NCBI GenBank assembly: GCA_964483805.1
Contig: CAZADH010000100.1
Span: forward strand, 1 to 18,932
DNA: 18,932 nt
Direction: 5' to 3'
Source: CAZADH01 sp964483805
Lineage (GTDB): Bacteria > Muiribacteriota > Ozemobacteria > Ozemobacterales > Ozemobacteraceae
In this document: piece by piece, positions 12,129 through 18,932 of the stretch
How positions within the stretch are numbered: position 1 is the stretch's first letter
Layout of the letters: each line of letters starts with the position of its first letter
Position numbers and translations under genes: made by a program
The notes under the pieces: model-generated
What the model saw: the letters and a program-made list of their open reading frames with translations, nothing else
Databases searched by the model: none
What the model was told of the DNA's origin: nothing

Positions 12129-14885
12129 ATGGGTCGCTCAATCATCATCGCTCTGCTCGCCGTCGCCGTTACGTTGTGCTCGTGGTCGCTGGTCGGTTGT
12201 TCGAACACCGAGCTTGCGCAAGGTCTCAATGCCGTCGCACCAGGCAATGGTGCGTCTGCCGGTGCGGGCCGGTCGGCCGTCCGTATGGTTCTGAAAGTCA
12301 CGCCCGACGACGGCGGAACCACGCGGTTCAGCGTGCGCCCGTCAGTTCCCGTCGTCGAGGCTTCGCCAAAAGCAGTGCGTGCCGCAGGAACCGCGGTGTC
12401 AACCGACTTCGATACCGGCACGAGCACCGGTACCGGTACGGGAGTGACGACGACAAGCACCACCACCGGCACATGGACCTTCGTGGGTACCGGCACAAGT
12501 ACCGGCACGGGCGCTGCGGTGAAAGTGGTGCTGAAGGGCATCGACAAGAAGGTGGTCGGGATGCCTCGGGGAATTTGGCGCAAGGAAAAGACCGTCCCGG
12601 TCGGCGCCGACGGCACGGCCGAGATTGCGTTCACCGAACTCGACAAGGGGCCGGTGTCGGCGCAGATCCAGGTCAGTGGCGGCAAGATCTACAACCTCGA
12701 CCGCTTCCACGGCGCCGAAGATCTGAAAGACGGCATGAACTCACTCGTCGTGGTGCCGCATGCCTCGGGTCTGAAACAGGACCTCGTCACGCAAGTGGTC
12801 GAGAACATCATGAAGTCGACCGACACCGTCCAGCTCATGCCCGACGACCTCAAAGGCCAGGTCGCGGGTCGGTTCGGCACGGCATCGACCGGATCGAGCG
12901 ACGAGAAGTCGGCCGTCACCGGTTTGACGAATTACTTTGTAAAGACATATCCGCCCTCGACGCTGGTGGCGCTTGCGATCAACGACGACAGCAGTCGCCT
13001 GTTGGCGACGCCGAGTTCGGGCAGCCCGTGGTCGAAGACGCCGACCGATATGTGGTCGGGTCTGACTCTCTGGACGTATCCGCTTGCCGAATTTCGCTGG
13101 CGGGAGATCTTGAAGCAGGGCGTCGATGGGTTTGCCTACGTGGCCGGCGACCATACGACGTTTCACGATCGGTTTGTCGTTTCGAAGATCGACCCGGTGA
13201 CCGGCGCGCGCAAGGGCACCTTCCAGAACCGCGGCGAGTGCTTCCCGACGCTGACGCTGGCCGACGAGTCGATCGTCATCGGTGGCATGAACAAAGACAT
13301 CGGTTGCCCGGTGTTGTTCCGGTGGTCGGGCGACGTCGATGCGAAGGCGCGGGTGGTCATTGGCGATACCGATGACACCAACCTGAAGTGGGCCCACTAT
13401 TTCAGCGAACTGACGGTCGCCGAGACGACGACTTACAACGGCTTGCTCAACGTCGCCTACGACGACGACAAGACGCTGGTCTGCGCGGTGCTCAACGGCA
13501 GCACGCGCACGTATTACAAAATCGACGCCGAGACGGGGGCACCGATCGGCCAGGCTTCGACGCTGAGCAGCAATGCGCCGCCGACGGTGACGATCACGGC
13601 ACCGGCCAATGCGGCCACCGTGAACCAGGGGGAGATGATCCCGATCAGTGTCGATGTGCGCGACACCGACGGTGTCATACAACGTGTTTCGTACTACGCC
13701 AACGGCGAATTTCTCGGCAGTTCGAACGCCGGCCCCTGGACCTACAATTGGAACAACGCCTATCCCGGCACCTACACGATTCGCGCCAAGGCCATCGACA
13801 ACGGCGGTGCGGTGACGTTGTCGGCCGGGGTGGCGATCACGGTCAAGGCGACGGTGGTGTCGAGCACCCGGATCAAAAGCCTGGTTTCGAGCCCTGTCGG
13901 CGTTACGCTGGCTCTGACGGACACGGGCGAAGTGTGGGCCTGGGGAGGGCCGGGGTACCTTTGTGGGCAAGCAAACGAAGCCATCGTGACGACACCGGTC
14001 AGGGTGAACCTTCCTGCTGCGGCGACCAGTGTTGCAATTGACAACTTCTGGAACGCCGACGGGACGTGTTTCGCTGTTCTCGCGGACGGGACGGTGAAGT
14101 GGTGGGGGAACGCGCTCACTGGAACGGGTTTCGCCGATTCGCCGACAACCGTGGTTGTGAGAACCGGGATCCCACTCGTCCTTCGGGTTGGGGAACATCT
14201 GACAACAATCGGTGGTCGACTGTGTTCCGTGACCGCGATCGGTGCCGTCATCGATCCCTTCGGCGTAGATTACACCGGACCCCTGCCATACACAGATACG
14301 ACTCCCATGTGGCACACGATTCTGTCGGGTTTCGTCATGTCAACCTGGGACTGCGTCCTGACGAGCGATGGAGTAGTGCGACAACTTGGAGGAATCGACT
14401 TGGACGCAACAAACATGAACGGCATTTCGACTCTGGCCGTCAATTTGGTCGGCAGTCGGCTGATGAAAAAGACCGACGGGACGGCTTGGGTGTTCGGTTC
14501 CAATGAAAGCGGACAACTCGGAGATGCAACGACGGTAACTTACAGCCGCTATCTGCAGCGTAACTCGAGGCTCGACGCCATGACCGCATTCGCCATGGTC
14601 AACGATGCTGGCTTTGGGCTCAGGAGCGACGGGACGGTGTGGGGTTGGGGGGCTACCAGCCATCTGGGCGGGGCAGTCAGCAGTTCTGCCGTGTATCCGA
14701 CACCGATACAGATTCCGTTATTGCAGAATGTCGTCAGGATATTCAGCGACAACGCGGCGCGGGTCTACGCCGTCCGAAGCGATGGCTCCGTTTTCGCGTG
14801 GGGGGCGAATTCCAGTGGAAGACTGGGTGTTGGGTCCGCAGACCAGGCGACAGTCATCGTCCCCACCCGCGTCCCGTTCCCATGA
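12129..14885 (+). CDS. RCC1-repeat surface lipoprotein with Ig-like domain
   Basis: 918 residues from the ATG at 12129. The signal peptide ends in the lipobox SLVGC (Cys near residue 22). A Thr/Gly low-complexity linker (GTGTSTGTG) at about 95-135 is followed by the beta-rich module shared with 1-2280, with GVDGFAYVAGDHTTF. An Ig-like Big_9 domain lies at about 480-575 (VSYYANGEFLGSSNAGPW). A C-terminal RCC1-type propeller runs from about 577 to 918 with repeats such as GEVWAWG, GTVKWWGN, AWVFGSNESGQLGD, GTVWGWG and SVFAWGANSSGRLGVG, ending VIVPTRVPFP. RCC1 blades are protein-binding surfaces, so adhesion or ligand binding on the cell surface is likely but inferred. A frame open further upstream to 11910 is ignored because the lipoprotein signal fixes the start. 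This is the intact paralogue of 5400-8049. Confidence 0.88.
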   Translation: MGRSIIIALLAVAVTLCSWSLVGCSNTELAQGLNAVAPGNGASAGAGRSAVRMVLKVTPDDGGTTRFSVRPSVPVVEASPKAVRAAGTAVSTDFDTGTSTGTGTGVTTTSTTTGTWTFVGTGTSTGTGAAVKVVLKGIDKKVVGMPRGIWRKEKTVPVGADGTAEIAFTELDKGPVSAQIQVSGGKIYNLDRFHGAEDLKDGMNSLVVVPHASGLKQDLVTQVVENIMKSTDTVQLMPDDLKGQVAGRFGTASTGSSDEKSAVTGLTNYFVKTYPPSTLVALAINDDSSRLLATPSSGSPWSKTPTDMWSGLTLWTYPLAEFRWREILKQGVDGFAYVAGDHTTFHDRFVVSKIDPVTGARKGTFQNRGECFPTLTLADESIVIGGMNKDIGCPVLFRWSGDVDAKARVVIGDTDDTNLKWAHYFSELTVAETTTYNGLLNVAYDDDKTLVCAVLNGSTRTYYKIDAETGAPIGQASTLSSNAPPTVTITAPANAATVNQGEMIPISVDVRDTDGVIQRVSYYANGEFLGSSNAGPWTYNWNNAYPGTYTIRAKAIDNGGAVTLSAGVAITVKATVVSSTRIKSLVSSPVGVTLALTDTGEVWAWGGPGYLCGQANEAIVTTPVRVNLPAAATSVAIDNFWNADGTCFAVLADGTVKWWGNALTGTGFADSPTTVVVRTGIPLVLRVGEHLTTIGGRLCSVTAIGAVIDPFGVDYTGPLPYTDTTPMWHTILSGFVMSTWDCVLTSDGVVRQLGGIDLDATNMNGISTLAVNLVGSRLMKKTDGTAWVFGSNESGQLGDATTVTYSRYLQRNSRLDAMTAFAMVNDAGFGLRSDGTVWGWGATSHLGGAVSSSAVYPTPIQIPLLQNVVRIFSDNAARVYAVRSDGSVFAWGANSSGRLGVGSADQATVIVPTRVPFP

Positions 14886-14915
14886 TCAATACGTAGTATT
14901 GTAGTTGTATGCGCG

Positions 14916-14942
14916 GCGCGTCGTCGGAGTTCGGCGGCGCGC
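14916..14942 (+). terminator. Possible terminator hairpin after the RCC1 lipoprotein gene
   Basis: GCGCGTCGTCG pairs with CGGCGGCGCGC (two G-U pairs) around a 5-nt loop, 31 bases after the stop, followed by a short tgcggtttcc. The U tract is weak, so this is tentative. Confidence 0.4.
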
Positions 14943-15051
14943 TGCGGTTTCCTCCGGGGGGCGGTCGGGTCGATCGTCGGAACCCGCAGCAATGAGCGTG
15001 TGTCTGGCGTGCCGGTGCGCCGACCCAAAGACTTGGCGGCGGCTGCAAATC

Positions 15052-15080
15052 TTGATCATCGGCGAGATTCGGCCTATCAT
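15052..15080 (+). promoter_or_regulatory. Sigma-70-like promoter of the nucleotidyltransferase pair
   Basis: TTGATC (15052-15057) and TATCAT (15075-15080, five of six consensus bases) are separated by 17 bp. They lie just before an AGGAG ribosome site and the ATG at 15099, giving a leader of only about 12 bases. Confidence 0.6.
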
Positions 15081-15098
15081 GAGTGGTAGGAGTTCAAC

Positions 15099-15320
15099 AT
15101 GACCGAACAAGAAAAACTGCGTGCATGGGTGTCGGCCTGGGCGGTCGCCGGCCCCGAACTCGAGCAGATCCGGGCGGCAGAAGGCGCAACGACGTCGCTT
15201 GCGATCGTGATCGAGCAGCTCGAGGACGCTTTTCAGGCTGCGATGCGCCATGCCGGGCCCAACCTGTCGTCAGGCTTGGTCGAGCAACAGGCCTGGTTCA
15301 TGAAGGTGCGGCAGTCCTGA
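15099..15320 (+). CDS. Small helical protein, putative antitoxin partner of the nucleotidyltransferase
   Basis: 73 residues, ATG at 15099 with AGGAG six bases upstream and a good promoter before it. It is predicted to be mostly helical and acidic (EQEKLRAWVSAWAVAGPELEQIR), with no DNA-binding motif that I recognise. Its stop (15318-15320) overlaps the probable start of the nucleotidyltransferase gene. Small proteins of this kind often precede this class of nucleotidyltransferase gene, which suggests an antitoxin role. That role is inferred from gene order only. Confidence 0.65.
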   Translation: MTEQEKLRAWVSAWAVAGPELEQIRAAEGATTSLAIVIEQLEDAFQAAMRHAGPNLSSGLVEQQAWFMKVRQS

Positions 15321-15886
15321 AAACGCTGTTCGCTCTGGCGTCCCGGATTCAAACTGAGCTTCGCCGCCGAAATTGGCGATTTGCCTTCATCGGCGGCATC
15401 GCCGTGCAACGGTGGGGAGAACCCCGCCTCACTCGGGATGTCGATGTTGCTCTCCTGACCGGTTTTGGCGACGAAGAGCCGTTCATTGATGGCCTCATGG
15501 AATTGTACAAGCCCCGCGTGAAGGATCTTCGGGCCTTCGCGCTGCGCACCCGCGTCATGCTACTGCAATCGGCCGAAGGCATTCCGATCGACATTTCGCT
15601 GGCCGGGCTGCCGTTCGAGGAACGCCTGATGGACCGCGCTTCCGAGTTTGAGTTCCTCGAGGGTTGCCGTTTATCGACGTGTTCGGCGGAGGATCTGATC
15701 GTTCTCAAAGCATTTGCCGACCGGCCCCGCGACTGGGGCGACATTGCCGCTATTGTGCAACGCCAGCCCTGCCTCGACCAGTCCTACATCGATGCGCAAC
15801 TGACACCTCTGATCGAGGTGAAACAAGCGCCGCAGATTCTCGTCCATCTTCGCGACGTGCTCGCGAACCGGGGAACCCTGCGCTGA
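15317..15886 (+). CDS. Nucleotidyltransferase, AbiEii/MNT-like putative toxin
   Basis: About 189 residues. FIGGIAVQRWGEPRLTRDVD (24-43) is the nucleotidyltransferase signature: GG motif plus the metal-binding D.D pair at 41/43. GIPIDISLAG carries the third acidic residue, and CSAEDLIVLKAFADRPRDWGDI is the conserved C-terminal helix of this family. No ATG fits in frame near the homologous start. A CTG at 15317 overlapping the TGA of the preceding gene, with GAAGGTG upstream, fits the expected N-terminus KTLFALASRIQ. The frame also extends upstream to a GTG at 15083, but that part overlaps the 73-aa gene and reads like shadow sequence. A toxin role is inferred from the family and the partner. 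Confidence 0.75.
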   Translation: MKTLFALASRIQTELRRRNWRFAFIGGIAVQRWGEPRLTRDVDVALLTGFGDEEPFIDGLMELYKPRVKDLRAFALRTRVMLLQSAEGIPIDISLAGLPFEERLMDRASEFEFLEGCRLSTCSAEDLIVLKAFADRPRDWGDIAAIVQRQPCLDQSYIDAQLTPLIEVKQAPQILVHLRDVLANRGTLR

Positions 15887-15937
15887 CGCATCGGGATGTG
15901 CCGAAGACGCGTTTCTCGGACGACGTTGGATCGGCTG

Positions 15938-15962
15938 CACCCGATGCGCATCACATCGGGTG
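15938..15962. repeat. 9-bp stem hairpin downstream of the nucleotidyltransferase gene
   Basis: CACCCGATG and CATCGGGTG flank a 7-nt loop, 51 bases after the stop. It is followed by an A run rather than T on the plus strand, so it is not a standard terminator for that gene. It may belong to the adjoining repeat region. Confidence 0.4.
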
Positions 15963-15984
15963 TGCGACAAAAAACCCGCAACGT

Positions 15985-16150
15985 GGCAATTGATGCCTGG
16001 CGGTGGTCGGTCGACCAATCGTTGCGATCGTATTTCCGTCGTATGGACATTGTAGGGGTCGTTCGCGAACGACCCCTACACGGAACAACCCGCGACGCAT
16101 TGTTGTTCCGCGACACGCGCCCGATGCCCCACGCGGGAACGTCGCCCCCC
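15985..16150. repeat. Interspersed repeat, copy A2, with a 30-bp perfect palindrome
   Basis: Second copy of the element at 11804-11975, same orientation, with a short insertion between the GGTCGGTCGACC segment and the palindrome (16051-16080). It retains the second hairpin (GGAACAAC...GTTGTTCC). The gap 15887-16222 holds no gene. Confidence 0.75.
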
Positions 16151-16222
16151 GATTGCCTATCCTGTGCATCCTGCCCATCCATGTTGCCCCCGGTCGTTCG
16201 GAACTGGTCATGGGGTGTGGCG

Positions 16223-16265
16223 AAAAAAACACCCCCCGCACCCGGTTGCCCGGGCACGGGGGGTG
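16223..16265 (-). terminator. Strong rho-independent terminator of the hydrogenase operon
   Basis: On the minus strand a GC-rich stem (outer arms CACCCCCCG at 16230-16238 and CGGGGGGTG at 16257-16265, plus inner CCCGG/CCGGG pairing) is followed by seven T (16223-16229). It lies about 100 bases beyond the hydrogenase stop. Confidence 0.9.
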
Positions 16266-16317
16266 ACATGCAATATGGCGTATTGATTACGCCACGATAG
16301 CCGCAGGGGCGCACACG

Positions 16318-16365
16318 GTAGGGGCGCACTGCAGTGCGCCCCTACGATGTGCGCCCCTACGATGT
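16318..16365. repeat. 28-bp perfect palindrome plus 15-bp tandem duplication in the hydrogenase 3' UTR
   Basis: The palindrome 16318-16345 centres on CTGCAG with arms GTAGGGGCGCACTG. GCGCCCCTACGATGT is then repeated in tandem at 16336-16350 and 16351-16365, ending two bases before the hydrogenase stop. It shares its core with the palindrome at 5101-5134 and its GTAGGGG ends with those at 11859 and 16051. Confidence 0.8.
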
Positions 16366-16367
16366 AT

Positions 16368-18311
16368 TTACACGATCTTGTTGCCGCGTTTCGTGTAATG
16401 CGTGTGCAGCAGGTCGTGCGACTTGTGGCAGCACGGGCCGCCCTTGAGGAACTCGTCGTAGATCTTGAGGATGACGGGGTTCTCGTGCGACTTGCGCAGC
16501 GTCAGGCTGCTGTCTTCGTCGTAGATCGCCTTGGCGCGCGCCTGGCGGATCTCGGGCGAGGTCGGAATCGGCTGACCGCCGCCACCGAGACATCCACCCG
16601 GGCAGGCCATGAACTCGACAAAATGGCAACCCGCGAACTTGCCGCCGGCCTTGATGTCTTCCATGACCTTGCGGGCATTGGCCGTGCCGTGGGCGACCGC
16701 GACCTTGAGCACTGCGCCCTTGAGCCAGTCGAAGTTGTCGACGCCAAGCGCCTGCTTGAGGATCGGTGGCACCTTCGCCGTCTTGGTGATCGGCAGCTCG
16801 ACGTAGCGCACGCCTTCGAATCCGCGCACCGGGATGATGTCGAGGTTCTTGAACAGGTTCTCACACAACTCGCCGGTGATGATCTCGACCGCCGACCGCA
16901 GTGCGGCTTCCATGACGCCGCCGGTGGCGCCGAAGATCAGGCCCGCGCCCGATGCTTCGCCGACCGGATCGTCGAAATCGGACTTGGGCAGGTTCGGCAG
17001 ATCGATGCCGGCTTCCTGGATCATCTTCGCCAGCTCGCGTGAGGTCAGACCGTAATCGACATCTTTGTAGCCGCTCGAGCGCATTTCGGGGCGATTGCAC
17101 TCGTATTTCTTCGCCGAACACGGCATCAAAGCGACGGTGACGATGTCTTTCGGGTCGATCTTGGCTTTGTCTGCGTACCAGGTCTTGAGCAACGCGCCGA
17201 ACATCTGCTGCGGGCTCTTGCAGCTCGACAGGTTGCCGATGAACTCGGGGTAGAAGTGCTCGAGGAACTTCACCCAACCCGGCGAACACGAGGTGAACTG
17301 CGGCAATACAACGTCTTTCTTGCCGTCGACCAGGGCAGCCTTCAGGCGCTGCAGCAACTCGGTCGCTTCTTCCATGATCGTGAGGTCGGCGGTGAAGTTG
17401 GTGTCGAACACCTTGTCGAAACCGCAGCGGCGCAACGCGGTGTTGAGCTGGCGGGTCACCGAGGTGCCGGCCGGCAGCCCGAAGCACTCGCCGATGGCGG
17501 CGCGGGGACTCGGCGCGGTCTGGATGATCACGTGCTTCTTCGGGTCGTCGATCGCGGCCCAGATCTCGTCAGACGGATCATTGGCATGCAGCGCGCCCGT
17601 CGGGCAGCGGTTGATGCACTGACCGCAGTTGATGCAGATCACATCGCCCAGCGGCAGATCGCGGAAGGTGACGACGTCGGTGGCCGGACCACGGTTAACG
17701 GCCTCGAGCACGCCCACTTCCTGCAAGTCGATGCAGGTGCGCACGCAGCGGCGGCACAGCACGCATTTGTCCATATCGCGTACTACGCTGTAGCTGCTCT
17801 TGTCGACCGGCTTGCGCGACTTCTCTTGATGGCCGAAGCGGTAGAAATCGACGCCCATCTCTTTGGCGAGCTTCTGCAGTTCGCAGTTGTTGCTGCGCAC
17901 GCACGAATAACACTCGCCGTAGTGGTGCTTGAGGGTGAGGTCGATGTTGTGCCGGCGGGCGCGGCGGACCTTCTCGGAGTAGGTCTTGACCTTGATCGGC
18001 TGCGTGATCGGATACGCGCACGACGCCTGCAGGTTGCGCTGCCCCTCGATCTCGACGACGCACACGCGGCAAACGCCGGCGACGCACAGATCTTCGTGGT
18101 AGCACAGGGTCGGGATGTTGATGTTCAGGCTCTTGGCCGCATCGAGAATCGTCGTGCCGAAAGGGACCTCGATTTCCTGGTCGTCGATCGTACACTTGAT
18201 CATCGCGCCCAGATCGTTGTGGTCTTTGATCTCGGGCATGCGGAACTTGCGCTGACTGGTCGGCGCGCGACCGCTGTTGACGTTGTTTTCGGTGTCTTTC
18301 TTGCCACTCAT
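16368..18311 (-). CDS. hndD: [FeFe]-hydrogenase catalytic subunit, HndD/HydA type
   Basis: 647 residues. In order: an N-terminal [2Fe-2S] domain (about 35-110; CYHEDLCVAGVCRVC), a His-Cys3 [4Fe-4S] site (HHYGECYSCVRSNNC), two ferredoxin [4Fe-4S] sites (CVLCRRCVRTC and CINCGQCINRC), the H-cluster domain and a small-subunit-like C-terminus. H-cluster motifs are TSCSPGW (about 338-344), MPCSAKKYE (about 395) and EFMACPGGCLGGGGQP (about 565). It makes or consumes H2 with electrons from NAD(P)H, possibly also ferredoxin, in the cytoplasm. Motif one is usually TSCCPGW; here the second Cys is Ser. The ATG at 18311 has AGGAG about 13 bases upstream. It follows the NuoF-like gene by 40 bases in one operon. 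A degenerate copy of its 3' end lies at 5144-5275. Confidence 0.93.
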   Translation of the reverse strand: MSGKKDTENNVNSGRAPTSQRKFRMPEIKDHNDLGAMIKCTIDDQEIEVPFGTTILDAAKSLNINIPTLCYHEDLCVAGVCRVCVVEIEGQRNLQASCAYPITQPIKVKTYSEKVRRARRHNIDLTLKHHYGECYSCVRSNNCELQKLAKEMGVDFYRFGHQEKSRKPVDKSSYSVVRDMDKCVLCRRCVRTCIDLQEVGVLEAVNRGPATDVVTFRDLPLGDVICINCGQCINRCPTGALHANDPSDEIWAAIDDPKKHVIIQTAPSPRAAIGECFGLPAGTSVTRQLNTALRRCGFDKVFDTNFTADLTIMEEATELLQRLKAALVDGKKDVVLPQFTSCSPGWVKFLEHFYPEFIGNLSSCKSPQQMFGALLKTWYADKAKIDPKDIVTVALMPCSAKKYECNRPEMRSSGYKDVDYGLTSRELAKMIQEAGIDLPNLPKSDFDDPVGEASGAGLIFGATGGVMEAALRSAVEIITGELCENLFKNLDIIPVRGFEGVRYVELPITKTAKVPPILKQALGVDNFDWLKGAVLKVAVAHGTANARKVMEDIKAGGKFAGCHFVEFMACPGGCLGGGGQPIPTSPEIRQARAKAIYDEDSSLTLRKSHENPVILKIYDEFLKGGPCCHKSHDLLHTHYTKRGNKIV

Positions 18312-18351
18312 GTTGTTGTACTCGCTCCTATGGCTGCAGTGGCCTTGCGGC

Positions 18352-18932
18352 TCACTCGTGCTTCAGGGTGAGAATTTCAGATTTGAAATTCTTGATGATC
18401 GAGATGAATGCGTTCGGGGCGCTCTGGCCCAGGCCGCACTTGCTCGCGATCTGCATCGTTTCACCCAGCGAGAGAAGTTCTTTGAGGTACTTCATCGAGC
18501 ACTTGTGCTCCTCGAGCATCTTGATGCCCTCGAGCAACGTCTCGGTGCCGTAGCGGCAGGGCGTGCACTGGCCGCACGATTCCTCGACGAAGAACTCCAT
18601 GAAGTTCTTGGCCACTTCGAGCATGCAGCGATGCGGCCCGAAGACGATGATCGACCCGCCGGTCGGAATGTCTTCGTACGCCAGCACGCCCTTGAACTCG
18701 TGCCGCGCCACACAGCGGCCCGAGGCGCCGCCGACCTGGACGGCCTTGGCGTCTTCGCCGCCGACGTGCTTGAGCAGATCGGTCACGGTGATGCCCATCG
18801 GGAACTCATAAACGCCCGGCTTCGTGCAGTCGCCGCTCACCGAGAACAGCTTGGTGCCGGTCGACTTCTCGGTGCCGTGCTTCTTGAACCACGTCGCGCC
18901 CTTGTCGAGCACGTGCAGGGCCGAAATGAAGG
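18352..18932 (-). CDS. hndC: NuoF/HndC-like NADH-binding subunit of the hydrogenase (5' part outside window)
   Basis: The frame is open to the right edge, so only the C-terminal ~193 residues are seen. They contain the SLBB region (GTKLFSVSGDCTKPGVYEFP then MGITVTDLL) and the NADH_4Fe-4S domain with SCGQCTPCRYGTETL and the later SKCGLGQSAP. The NuoF-like tail ends soon after, with no extra C-terminal 2[4Fe-4S] ferredoxin domain as found in some bifurcating HydB proteins. The NAD/FMN-binding part lies outside. The subunit passes electrons between NAD(P)H and the catalytic subunit encoded next. An ATG/GTG near 18912 is internal, not the start. A NuoE-like gene is expected further upstream. Confidence 0.9.
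   Translation of the reverse strand, partial: FISALHVLDKGATWFKKHGTEKSTGTKLFSVSGDCTKPGVYEFPMGITVTDLLKHVGGEDAKAVQVGGASGRCVARHEFKGVLAYEDIPTGGSIIVFGPHRCMLEVAKNFMEFFVEESCGQCTPCRYGTETLLEGIKMLEEHKCSMKYLKELLSLGETMQIASKCGLGQSAPNAFISIIKNFKSEILTLKHE

Noticed and set aside
17256..18371. 371-codon plus-strand frame opposite the hydrogenase gene
   Set aside because: Shadow frame. The minus strand has all [FeFe]-hydrogenase motifs.
1..18932. CRISPR arrays, tRNA or rRNA genes, integrase or transposase genes
   Set aside because: None seen. Repeats are palindromic or tandem rather than spaced arrays, and no recombinase motifs were found in the translations.

Overview
The window looks like a piece of chromosome from a GC-rich, diderm, probably anaerobic fermentative bacterium. 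At the right edge sits an NAD(P)H-linked [FeFe]-hydrogenase operon (NuoF/HndC-like and HndD-like subunits). The rest carries large secreted lipoproteins, toxin-antitoxin (TA) type pairs and repeats. I cannot name the species. TGA is an ordinary stop codon here.

Layout. 1-2280 (minus): a lipoprotein with an Ig-like domain and a peptidase M30-like C-terminus that runs off the left edge. 2575-3395 (minus): a secreted NlpC/P60-like hydrolase, a 51-aa small ORF and a terminator. 3578-4750 (minus): an AAA/DUF4143 ATPase with paired direct repeats in its promoter region. 4953-5275: degenerate 3' ends of a doc toxin gene and of the hydrogenase gene, separated by a perfect palindrome. 5400-8049 (plus): a broken RCC1-repeat lipoprotein gene, then an orphan RCC1 tail (8203-8298). 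8371-8997 (minus): AbrB-like antitoxin and Doc toxin. 9064-9960 (minus): a DUF1566 protein whose 5' side abuts what looks like the 3' end of a group II intron. 10233-11677 (plus): an AbiEi/AbiEii-type pair. 12129-14885 (plus): the intact paralogue of the RCC1 lipoprotein. 15099-15886 (plus): a small protein plus a nucleotidyltransferase, probably another TA pair. 16223-18932 (minus): the hydrogenase operon with a strong terminator.

The most interesting signal is the RCC1 lipoprotein pair. Their promoters and signal peptides are almost identical over about 363 bp (roughly nine differences by eye), their bodies are diverged, and a 34-nt tail is again nearly identical. Between the candidate -35 and -10 boxes lies a poly-C run of 7 in one copy and 8 in the other, giving spacers of 17 and 18 bp. 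This is the arrangement expected of slipped-strand phase variation. The third lipoprotein (1-2280) shares the same N-terminal module and Ig domain but carries a peptidase-like C-terminus, so the three form one modular surface-protein family.

The accessory block between about 5100 and 16368 is bounded on both sides by the 3' end of the hydrogenase gene plus an adjacent palindrome, in direct orientation. The left copy is degenerate. This suggests an inserted or duplicated island, although no integrase is visible in the window.
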